From Bifidobacterium breve (GTDB lineage: Bacteria; Actinomycetota; Thermoleophilia; Solirubrobacterales; Solirubrobacteraceae), in assembly GCA_945881845.1 (NCBI GenBank), contig CAMCVN010000004.1, positions 28,427 through 92,426 of the forward strand: 64,000 nt of DNA, written 5' to 3'. The first letter of the stretch is position 1, and each line of letters begins with the position of its first letter. The position numbers and the translations under genes were made by a program. This document shows positions 57,368 through 64,000 of the stretch, piece after piece. The notes under the pieces were generated by a model, which worked only from the letters and a program-made list of their open reading frames with translations, was not told the origin of the DNA and did not search any database.

Positions 57368-58261
57368 CTAGACCTGAAGGAAGCGGCGCATCGAGATTGC
57401 CGAGCCAAGCGCACTGACAGCGATTCCAGCGCCAAGCAACACGGCGACCAAGACGCCGAAGCCGATCGTGCTCGGGGCTGAGAGCAGCGCAAAGTCGTTG
57501 ACCAGCGGATCTACCAGCGCCACCTTCATCACGCCGAGCAGGAGGATCGCCAGCAGCGCACCTAGAGCACCGAGGATCACGGCCTCAAGCACGAATGGCC
57601 AACGGATGAAGCCGTCGGTCGCGCCGACCAACTTCATCACCTGAATCTCGCGACGGCGCGAGAAGACCGAAAGGCGGATCGTGTTCGAAATCAGCAGAAC
57701 CGAGGCGACGATCAGCAGCGCCGCGAGCAGCCCAGTCGTCAGTTTGACGACGCGCGTTGCAGTCAAGATCTTGTCGGTGTTGTCCTTAGACGAGCCGACC
57801 GAATCGATCGAAGGGTCGATCGTCGTCCTTCCCCCACCAGGCGTCTGCGGCTCGATCGCGCTGACCAGTGCGAGCGCGTTGTCAGGGTTTGTCGGTGTTA
57901 CCCGCAGTGTGTCGGGCAGCGGGTTGGAGCCAAGCAGGTCGTAGGCAGCGGGGTTCTTGCGTCGCTCCTGTGCGTAGGCGGTGTCCTTGCTGACGTACTG
58001 AACCGACTTGACGCCGTCGAGCTCGGTCAGTTGGCCGCGGACGCGCTGCGCATCTGCCGCGGTTGCGTCGCTCTTCATATAGACGTTGACGATTACTTGG
58101 CCGCGGACGTCGTTGGCAGCACCGGTCGTCGCCTGGACGATCGGGATGAAGACGCCGAGAACGAGCAGCGTGACCAACACCGAGGCCAGCGCAGCGAAAC
58201 TCGGCACGGCGTTGCGCGAGATCGAGGTGAATGCCTCGCGGATGAAGAATCCGAGTCTCAT
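57368..58261 (-). CDS. ftsX: FtsX, cell-division ABC transporter permease
   Basis: A 297-residue membrane protein with four helices: one at about 22-42, then a long extracellular region (about 45-180), and three at about 185-205, 225-245 and 270-290. R-R-R-E-I-Q-V-M-K-L-V-G-A-T near 212 is the conserved FtsX motif. The extracellular part binds the peptidoglycan-hydrolase regulator in other bacteria. Its ATG overlaps the ftsE stop by 1 base. Confidence 0.93.
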   Translation of the reverse strand: MRLGFFIREAFTSISRNAVPSFAALASVLVTLLVLGVFIPIVQATTGAANDVRGQVIVNVYMKSDATAADAQRVRGQLTELDGVKSVQYVSKDTAYAQERRKNPAAYDLLGSNPLPDTLRVTPTNPDNALALVSAIEPQTPGGGRTTIDPSIDSVGSSKDNTDKILTATRVVKLTTGLLAALLIVASVLLISNTIRLSVFSRRREIQVMKLVGATDGFIRWPFVLEAVILGALGALLAILLLGVMKVALVDPLVNDFALLSAPSTIGFGVLVAVLLGAGIAVSALGSAISMRRFLQV

Positions 58262-59181
58262 TAATCCCTGAACGCCTCGTCGAAGTCATCGCCCGGCTCG
58301 CGCTTCTTCGGTACCCGCTGAGGCTCAGGTGAAGGTTCGCGCAGCAAGGCGCCAAACTCAGCCGTCGTCATATCTGTTGGTGCGTACTGGCCGTCAAGCT
58401 CGTCGCGGACCACAACACCGTCGGCGAGCTCGAGCACGCGGCGGCGCATGCGATCAACCATCGCCGAGTCGTGCGTTGCAACGAGCACCGTCGTGCCGGT
58501 GCGATTGATGCGGTAGAGCAGCTGCATGATGCCGATCGAAGTTTCAGGGTCAAGGTTGCCGGTCGGCTCGTCGGCCAGCAAGAGCGGCGGCGCGTTGACG
58601 AAGGCGCGAGCGATGCTGACGCGCTGCTGTTCACCACCGGAGAGCTGGTCGGGGTAGTGATGAAGCTTGGTCGCGAGGCCGGTTAGGCGAAGGATGTCCG
58701 GCACCTTCTCGCGGATGTCGGCGCGTGAGCTTCCGGTTACCTGGAGCGCGTAGGCGACGTTCTCATAGACCGTGCGGTCGGGCAGAAGCTTGAAGTCCTG
58801 GAAGACAACGCCGAGGTTGCGGCGGTAGAACGGAAGCTGCTTGTGCGTCAGCTCGCCAAGGTCGCGGCCGGCGACGAGAACGCGGCCTTCATCGGGCTCG
58901 AGCTCCTTGATCAGCAGGCGCATCAGCGTTGACTTGCCGGAGCCGGTTGGCCCGACGAGGAAGACGAATTCACCGCGCCGAATCGCGAAGGTTGTTCCGC
59001 TGAGACCGGCCTTGCTGGTGTCGTACCGCTTCGTTACGCCGCGGCACTCGATCGCGTTCGCCGGGTCGCCCGGACGGCCCGATGCGGCAGCGGCATCCTT
59101 GCGCTGAGCAACCTGCGAATCACGCAGGCGCAGTTCTTTCTCCGTAGCGGCCATCGGTTCGACATTAGCCGCCGACCCCAT
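58261..59181 (-). CDS. ftsE: FtsE, cell-division ATPase with unusual extensions
   Basis: A 306-residue ATPase; typical FtsE is about 220-230. The core is normal: Walker [10 protein letters not shown] near 75, signature L-S-G-G-E-Q-Q-R near 177, Walker B L-L-L-A-D-E-P-T near 199, and H-loop V-A-T-H-D. It has an extra 45 residues in front and about 45 behind (Pro/Lys/Glu-rich, ending F-D-E-A-F-R-D). The ATG at 59181 is chosen because GGAAGG lies 5 bases before it; a second ATG at 59154 is possible. It drives septal wall hydrolysis with FtsX. Confidence 0.92.
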   Translation of the reverse strand: MGSAANVEPMAATEKELRLRDSQVAQRKDAAAASGRPGDPANAIECRGVTKRYDTSKAGLSGTTFAIRRGEFVFLVGPTGSGKSTLMRLLIKELEPDEGRVLVAGRDLGELTHKQLPFYRRNLGVVFQDFKLLPDRTVYENVAYALQVTGSSRADIREKVPDILRLTGLATKLHHYPDQLSGGEQQRVSIARAFVNAPPLLLADEPTGNLDPETSIGIMQLLYRINRTGTTVLVATHDSAMVDRMRRRVLELADGVVVRDELDGQYAPTDMTTAEFGALLREPSPEPQRVPKKREPGDDFDEAFRD

Positions 59182-59267
59182 CTATTCCTTCCCACTACGC
59201 GAGATGCAGCACTGATTGCAGCGGAATTGGCGCCCAGCGCCCTGCCCAGCGCCGCTATCTTCCCCCA

Positions 59268-60521
59268 ATGGCCAAAATCTCGACCAGCACAGCCGCAAAC
59301 GGACTGCCGATTCATCGCATCGGGATCCCAGGAACGCGCGCCACAACGATCCTCGTTGCCTTCGATGCCGGAGCCCGCACGGAGCGCGCCGAGGAGAACG
59401 GGATGGCCCACTTCCTTGAGCATCTCGTCTTCAAGGGTGGCCAGATCTACGACGATTACCGCAAGGTCAATGAGACGGCAGAGCGGATGGGCGGCTCACT
59501 CAACGCCTACACCAGCCACGACCTCGTCGCCTTCCACATCACGGTGCGCGCCGAATCGGCGGTCGAAGCGATCGACCTGCTGACCGATTTTGTCGGCCGC
59601 CCGAAGCTCGACGCCGAAGAGCTCGATAAGGAGCGCGGCGTCGTGATCCAGGAGATTCAGCGCTACAAGGACGAACCGGCCTCAGTTGCCGGCGACCTGA
59701 TCGAACGGGCCGGCTTTGGCGACCATCCGCTGGGCCGCACCGTGCTCGGCCCCGAGCAACACATCGAGACTTTCTCGCGTGAGGCGATCGTCGCCTTCCG
59801 CGAGCGCCGCTGGTCAGGGCAGCGCGGTGGCGCCTTCATCGTCGGCAACTTGGAGCACGTGCCTGCAAACGGCGCAGTTGATGAGTATTTCGGCCGTTTC
59901 CCGTCACTTCCCGAGGCGCCGGAGTCAGAGGGCCCTGCGGCCTTCAAGCCGGTAACCCTGGTCGAAGAGCGCGACAGCAACCAGTCGCACCTGCGGATGC
60001 TCTACCAGCCCAAGATCGACCCGAGCGACTCCAGCCAACGCGTCGCCTTTGGGATCTACTCAACGCTGCTCGGCGGTTCGATGGGCTCGCGCCTCTTCGA
60101 CGAGATCCGCGAGCAGCGCGGGCTCGCCTACTCGGTCTTTGCGATGGCCCACATCGCCAGCGACTACAGCGCGCTGATCTTGGGCGCTGGGCTGGAGTCG
60201 GCAAAGACGGTCGAGGCGTTTACGCGGATGAAGGAGATCGTTGGCGAGCTTGCCGCCGACGGACCGACCGAAGAAGAGGTCGAACGGGCGCGGGCCTACG
60301 TTGCTGGCCGCCGCGTGCTCTCGTTCGAGAGCACCAACTCGGTTGCTGGCTACGCCGCCGGGCGCGCGATCGTTCACCGCGAGAGCTTCGACCCGGATGA
60401 CGCAATCGCCGCAATCGACGCCGTTACCTACGATCAGGTGGCTGAGGCAGCACGACGCGTGGACCCAGAAGAACTCTCGATCGCCTGCGTCGGCCCGCAC
60501 GAACTAGGCGAGTTTTCTTAG
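59268..60521 (+). CDS. M16-family zinc peptidase
   Basis: A 417-residue peptidase of the processing-protease class. The inverted zinc motif is A-H-F-L-E-H-L-V-F near 48 (H-x2-E-H), with the third ligand Glu in about residue 125 (E-R-G-V-V-I-Q-E). The second half (R-G-L-A-Y-S-V near 285) is the inactive lobe of the clam-shell. Bacterial members cleave short peptides in the cytoplasm or process precursors. It stands divergent from ftsE by 86 bp; no gene-specific neighbour explains the substrate. Confidence 0.9.
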   Translation: MAKISTSTAANGLPIHRIGIPGTRATTILVAFDAGARTERAEENGMAHFLEHLVFKGGQIYDDYRKVNETAERMGGSLNAYTSHDLVAFHITVRAESAVEAIDLLTDFVGRPKLDAEELDKERGVVIQEIQRYKDEPASVAGDLIERAGFGDHPLGRTVLGPEQHIETFSREAIVAFRERRWSGQRGGAFIVGNLEHVPANGAVDEYFGRFPSLPEAPESEGPAAFKPVTLVEERDSNQSHLRMLYQPKIDPSDSSQRVAFGIYSTLLGGSMGSRLFDEIREQRGLAYSVFAMAHIASDYSALILGAGLESAKTVEAFTRMKEIVGELAADGPTEEEVERARAYVAGRRVLSFESTNSVAGYAAGRAIVHRESFDPDDAIAAIDAVTYDQVAEAARRVDPEELSIACVGPHELGEFS

Positions 60522-60591
60522 GTCTTTTTCTAGATATCCGGCGCCAGCGTCACAAAATGGGAGTACCGTTGTCTTAGGTTCAGGAGCACCG

Positions 60592-61947
60592 GTGACACCT
60601 CACATTTCCGTATCCCTACTTGGAACGCAGTCCGACGAGCGACTGGCATTGCTCGCTGGCTCCGGCCACGAGCGCGCCTTCGAGGCGATCGTCGAGCGTT
60701 ACAGCAAAGCGCTAACGCGCTATGCCGAGCGTTTCCTTGGATCGGCACGGGCCGAAGAGGTAGTCCAAGCGGCGTTCTTAAGCGCCTGGTCGGCGCTTGC
60801 TGCGGGAACTGAGGTCCGCGATCTGCGGCCTTGGCTCTACCGAATTGTCCACAACGGAGCCCTGAACGCCATGAACCGATCCGAATCTGGAGATCTCGAA
60901 CTAATCGAAGCAACCGACGGAGCGCTGAGTCCGCACGCAATCCTCGAACAGAACGAAGTGGTGCGTAGCGCACTGAGCGTGATCGCCGAGCTGCCTGAGC
61001 GCCAGCGCGCCGCCCTGCTCGCGGTTGCGGTCGAAGGCCGCGCCCACGCCGACGTTGCCGCCGATCTTGGCGTCAGCGATGCTGGCGTTCGCCAGCTCGT
61101 TCGCCGCGCGCGCGTGCAGGTCCGTACCGTCGTGACAGCGCTCACTCCACTGCCGCTCGCGCTCTGGCTCGCCGACGCCCAGCGCGGCGGCCCCGCGCCC
61201 GACCTCAGTCACCGGATCGCCGAGGTACTGGCAGACGGCGGCGGCAACGCGCTGGCGAGCAGTGCGATGAAGGCAGGCGCAATTGTCGTCTCGGTCGCAG
61301 CGGTCGCAACGGCAGCGCCGAAGGTCAGCCAGGTCGTCGAGCAAGGCAGGAAATCCGAGCCTGCCGCGGCAATCCTTAACGCCAACGCTGCCGGCGCCAG
61401 CGGCGGCTCGTCGGCGGCGCTACTTCCGAGCCTTGGAGCAGGCGGCAACCCCTCCGGGCAGCCCGGCGGCACCGGTCATGGCGGCCGCGATCATCGGGGC
61501 CAGTCACCGAGCGAGTTTGGAGCGATACCCGGCGGACCCAATTATGGTGGCCAAACGACTGATGATGGCGGGGCGCTCGAGGCGCCCGCCGGGCAGCAGA
61601 ACGGCCGCGAGTTCAGCGCACTATTCACGCCGCAGCCGAACGTCCGCCAGCCCGGAGGCCGCGGCCGCGGCGGACACTCAGGGGAGGGCAACGGAGGCCG
61701 CGGAATGAGCGACGATCCCGATCCCGCTGTGACCCCCACCCCGAAGCCGAGCAAGCCTGACAACTCCGATGACGGCGACAGTCGCGGCGACGGCACCGGA
61801 AGCGGCGGAAGCGGTGGAAGCGGTGGCGGCGAGAGGAGCAGATCTGATCATCGGGACAGCGGCGGAAGCAGCGGCAGCGGCAGCAGCGATGACGAAGTCA
61901 GCAAGCCGAGCAAACCGGTCAGCATCGAGCCCGGCGACAGCGACTGA
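60592..61947 (+). CDS. ECF sigma factor with membrane segment and glycine-rich tail
   Basis: A 451-residue protein, GTG start with AGGAG 6 bases before it. Residues about 25-90 are sigma region 2 (A-F-E-A-I-V-E-R-Y near 32; A-E-E-V-V-Q-A-A-F near 60) and 125-175 sigma region 4 (L-P-E-R-Q-R-A-A-L; A-D-V-A-A-D-L-G-V-S). After 180 comes a Pro-rich stretch, then a membrane-like segment at about 225-242 (A-G-A-I-V-V-S-V-A-A-V-A) and about 200 residues rich in Gly, Ser and Pro. The extension resembles the fusions in which a sigma factor carries its own membrane regulator domain. No separate anti-sigma gene is adjacent. Confidence 0.85.
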   Translation: MTPHISVSLLGTQSDERLALLAGSGHERAFEAIVERYSKALTRYAERFLGSARAEEVVQAAFLSAWSALAAGTEVRDLRPWLYRIVHNGALNAMNRSESGDLELIEATDGALSPHAILEQNEVVRSALSVIAELPERQRAALLAVAVEGRAHADVAADLGVSDAGVRQLVRRARVQVRTVVTALTPLPLALWLADAQRGGPAPDLSHRIAEVLADGGGNALASSAMKAGAIVVSVAAVATAAPKVSQVVEQGRKSEPAAAILNANAAGASGGSSAALLPSLGAGGNPSGQPGGTGHGGRDHRGQSPSEFGAIPGGPNYGGQTTDDGGALEAPAGQQNGREFSALFTPQPNVRQPGGRGRGGHSGEGNGGRGMSDDPDPAVTPTPKPSKPDNSDDGDSRGDGTGSGGSGGSGGGERSRSDHRDSGGSSGSGSSDDEVSKPSKPVSIEPGDSD

Positions 61948-61974
61948 GGCGCCGTGCGGCGATCTCGCCGGGAC

Positions 61975-62997
61975 TTAAGGGTTGATCGAGACCATCCGCT
62001 CGATCGGCACTCTCGCTAGCTCAGCGATTCCCGGCTCAACCTTCACCTCGCCGCTGCCATCGCGCAGCGTGTCGCGCAGCTTCTCGAGCGTAATCATCTT
62101 CATGTAACGACAGCTCGCCTCAGCGTTGGCGGGAATGAAGTTGACGTCGGGCGCGGCCTGCTGAAGCGGGTAGAGCATCCCAACCTCGGTCGCGACGATC
62201 ACGTCGCGCTTTGAGCCCTCAGCCGCGGCCTGCTCGGCGTAGCCCAACATGCCGCCGGTCGAGAGCATCTGCACACCCTCTGCGTCAACGTCACCGGCCG
62301 CGACATACTCCATCACCGACGTGACGCAGCCGCACTCCGGGTGGATCAAGAAGTCGGCGCCAGGATGCTCGCCGCGCACGCGCGTGATGTCGTCAGGGCG
62401 AATCCCAGCGTGAACGTGACACTCGCCGTCCCAGATGTGCATCGGTTGGTGGCCGGTGATCTTCTGCACGTAGGCGCCAAGGAACATGTCGGGGCCGAAG
62501 CAGATCTCAACATCGGGGCCATGCTCGGCGATTATGTGGTTCACGACGGCGACGGCGTTCGACGAAGTACAGCAGTAATCGGTTAGGGCCTTTATCGCGG
62601 CCGTCGTATTGACATACATCACGGTGATCGCGTTCGGGTAACGCTGCTGCCACTGCTCAAGCTGCGGCGCGCTAATCGAATCGGCCAGTGAGCAGCCAGC
62701 GTCGAGGTCGGGCAGGAGGACGGTCTTCTCGGGCGCGAGAATCGACGCCGTTTCGGCCATGAAGTGGACGCCGCAGAAAGCGATCACGGGGTTTTCGACC
62801 TGCGCCGCCTGCTGCGAGAGGCCGAGCGAATCGCCAACGTAATCGGCTACATCCTGAACCTCAGGGACTTGGTAGTTGTGGGCGAGGATCACGGCGTCGC
62901 GAGCCTTTGCCAGTGCGCGAACCTCGGCCTGAAGCTCGGCCACAGCGGCCGGATCGGAGCCCGGCTCAGGTGCCATCGGCAACGGCTGCGAACTCAT
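61975..62997 (-). CDS. nadA: quinolinate synthase A
   Basis: A 340-residue enzyme. The NadA signatures are clear: I-L-A-H-N-Y-Q near 40, F-C-G-V-H-F-M-A-E-T near 73, C-C-T-S-S-N-A near 143, I-H-P-E-C-G-C near 217, and S-T-G-G-M-L near 247. Cys residues in these motifs bind the [4Fe-4S] cluster. It condenses iminoaspartate and dihydroxyacetone phosphate to quinolinate in NAD synthesis. ATG start overlaps the nadC stop by 4 bases. Confidence 0.95.
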   Translation of the reverse strand: MSSQPLPMAPEPGSDPAAVAELQAEVRALAKARDAVILAHNYQVPEVQDVADYVGDSLGLSQQAAQVENPVIAFCGVHFMAETASILAPEKTVLLPDLDAGCSLADSISAPQLEQWQQRYPNAITVMYVNTTAAIKALTDYCCTSSNAVAVVNHIIAEHGPDVEICFGPDMFLGAYVQKITGHQPMHIWDGECHVHAGIRPDDITRVRGEHPGADFLIHPECGCVTSVMEYVAAGDVDAEGVQMLSTGGMLGYAEQAAAEGSKRDVIVATEVGMLYPLQQAAPDVNFIPANAEASCRYMKMITLEKLRDTLRDGSGEVKVEPGIAELARVPIERMVSINP

Positions 62998-63836
62998 CGC
63001 TCGACCTCAACCGTCAGCGAGAGATCAAGAGCAGCGGCTGAATGAGTAATCGCGCCCACGGATACGAATTGTACGCCGCTGGCTGCAACCGCAGCGACAG
63101 TCGTCAGTGTCACGCCGCCGCTGGCCTCCAGCTCGGCGCGCCCGCCAACCTGCGCTACCGCTTCTGCCAGCTCAGCGGGGTTCATGTTGTCCAGCAGGAG
63201 CCGCCCGGCGCCAGCTGCGATCGCCTGGTCAACCTCGTCGAGGTTGCGGCATTCAACCTCCAATGGAAGCCCAGCATCAGCGGCCCGCGCAGCAGCAACG
63301 GCGGCGGCGATCCCGCCCGCCATCTCGATGTGGTTCTCCTTGATCAGGTAGGCGTCCCAGAGGCCGATGCGGTGGTTCTTGCCGCCTCCGGCGACGACTG
63401 CGGCCTTCTCCAGCAGTCGCATCCCTGGCGTTGTCTTACGCGTGTCAAGAATCTGCGCGCCCGTTCCCTCGACGGCCTTCACGTAGCGCGCGGCGGCGGT
63501 CGCGACGCCGCTCAGGTGGGCGAGCAGGTTGAGCGCGCTGCGCTCGCCGCTGATGACAGCTCGGGCATCGCCGCGGACGCTCAGCACCGGCCCGTCCTCG
63601 CGCCAGAGCCCCTCCTCGCTGAGCTGCGTGAATTGAGCCGCTGGATCAAGCGCGCTGAATACTGCCTTGGCGGCTTCGATCCCAAAGATCACTCCGGGAG
63701 CCTTCTGTGTCACGAGCGCCGCAGCCGTGCTGCCAGCAGGCACGGTCGCTAGAGCCGTTCGATCGCCATCGCCGACGTCTTCGGCCAGTGCGACTGCGAC
63801 AAGGTGGTCGAGCTCACGCCGGGTCGCCTGATCCAT
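62994..63836 (-). CDS. nadC: nicotinate-nucleotide pyrophosphorylase
   Basis: A 280-residue enzyme. E-R-S-A-L-N-L-L-A-H-L-S-G-V-A-T near 97-112, D-T-R-K-T-T-P-G near 130, G-G-K-N-H-R near 150, H-I-E-M-A-G-G near 172, and V-E-C-R-N-L near 196 are the family signatures. It converts quinolinate and PRPP to nicotinate mononucleotide, the step after NadA. The ATG at 63836 is preceded by AGAGAG. The overlap with nadA shows coupled translation; nadB is not visible in the window. Confidence 0.95.
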   Translation of the reverse strand: MDQATRRELDHLVAVALAEDVGDGDRTALATVPAGSTAAALVTQKAPGVIFGIEAAKAVFSALDPAAQFTQLSEEGLWREDGPVLSVRGDARAVISGERSALNLLAHLSGVATAAARYVKAVEGTGAQILDTRKTTPGMRLLEKAAVVAGGGKNHRIGLWDAYLIKENHIEMAGGIAAAVAAARAADAGLPLEVECRNLDEVDQAIAAGAGRLLLDNMNPAELAEAVAQVGGRAELEASGGVTLTTVAAVAASGVQFVSVGAITHSAAALDLSLTVEVER

Positions 63837-63853
63837 AGAGAGAGCCTAGAGAA

Positions 63854-64000
63854 TCAGGCTGGGCGCTCTTCGCGCAAGACAGGAATAGTTGTCAGAGTCG
63901 GATCGCTGGCACCGTGCAAGCGCGAACCGGCGGCCGCAGTCGCTCGCAGGTGCTCGATTACGTCGGCGCTGACTCGCTCACCTGGCAGCAGCGCAGGAAT
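63854..64000 (-). CDS. C-terminal end of a gene, continuing beyond the window
   Basis: An open minus-strand frame from the right edge to TGA at 63854, 17 bases before the nadC start. The 48 visible residues end in T-T-I-P-V-L-R-E-E-R-P-A. Position suggests a NAD-pathway gene (nadB is the obvious expectation), but the visible end is too short to confirm this. Confidence 0.45.
   Translation of the reverse strand: MPALLPGERVSADVIEHLRATAAAGSRLHGASDPTLTTIPVLREERPA

Overview
The window reads as a chromosomal segment of a high-GC Gram-positive bacterium. Base composition, leaderless or GTG/ATG starts, 4-bp ATGA gene overlaps, a tmRNA whose tag resembles actinobacterial tags, a cytochrome bd oxidase with its CydDC exporter, DUF2510/RDD and CAP proteins and paired CHAD proteins all fit Actinomycetota. 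A Thermoleophilia/Solirubrobacterales-like lineage is my best guess from gene content; this is inference. I see no prophage, insertion sequence, CRISPR array or tRNA gene.

Layout. 0-16 kb is metabolic: a left-truncated alpha/beta hydrolase; a DUF2334 deacetylase overlapping a PHP-GT4 fusion glycosyltransferase; a two-domain SDR resembling fatty acyl-CoA reductases; a Rieske oxygenase followed by a polyamine/quaternary-amine type ABC importer (binding protein, two permeases, ATPase); a BetI-like TetR regulator; an acyl-CoA dehydrogenase and an ADP-forming acyl-CoA synthetase. 16-21 kb (minus strand) is one tight operon, CHAD-CHAD-PPK1-HD hydrolase-NodB deacetylase, most simply a polyphosphate module. 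21-38 kb mixes ABC-2 exporters, GNAT, DoxX-like, metallo-beta-lactamase, amidase, cytochrome P450, a secreted lipase-like protein, a ClC transporter, a GH10 xylanase, cytochrome bd (cydAB), an RDD protein, a fasciclin lipoprotein and a DUF2142 membrane protein.

38-48 kb is the most unusual part. Five paralogous NarL/LuxR-type regulators lie within 9.5 kb, four of which have lost receiver residues needed for phosphorylation; one is split by a frameshift at a C7 tract. Two of their promoter regions share a 15-bp palindrome and two share an 18-bp element. No histidine kinase lies among them. Between them are an L,D-transpeptidase, a frameshifted CAP protein, a secreted repeat protein, Hsp20 and an ABC-2 transporter, followed by the tmRNA gene (ssrA, minus strand) and the fifth regulator.

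48-64 kb returns to core functions: cydDC, a candidate structured RNA, an M3 oligopeptidase, then on the minus strand ftsE-ftsX-ctp-rnr-smpB (SmpB is the tmRNA partner), an M16 peptidase, an ECF sigma factor with a membrane segment and a long low-complexity tail, and nadA-nadC, with a partial gene at the right edge.
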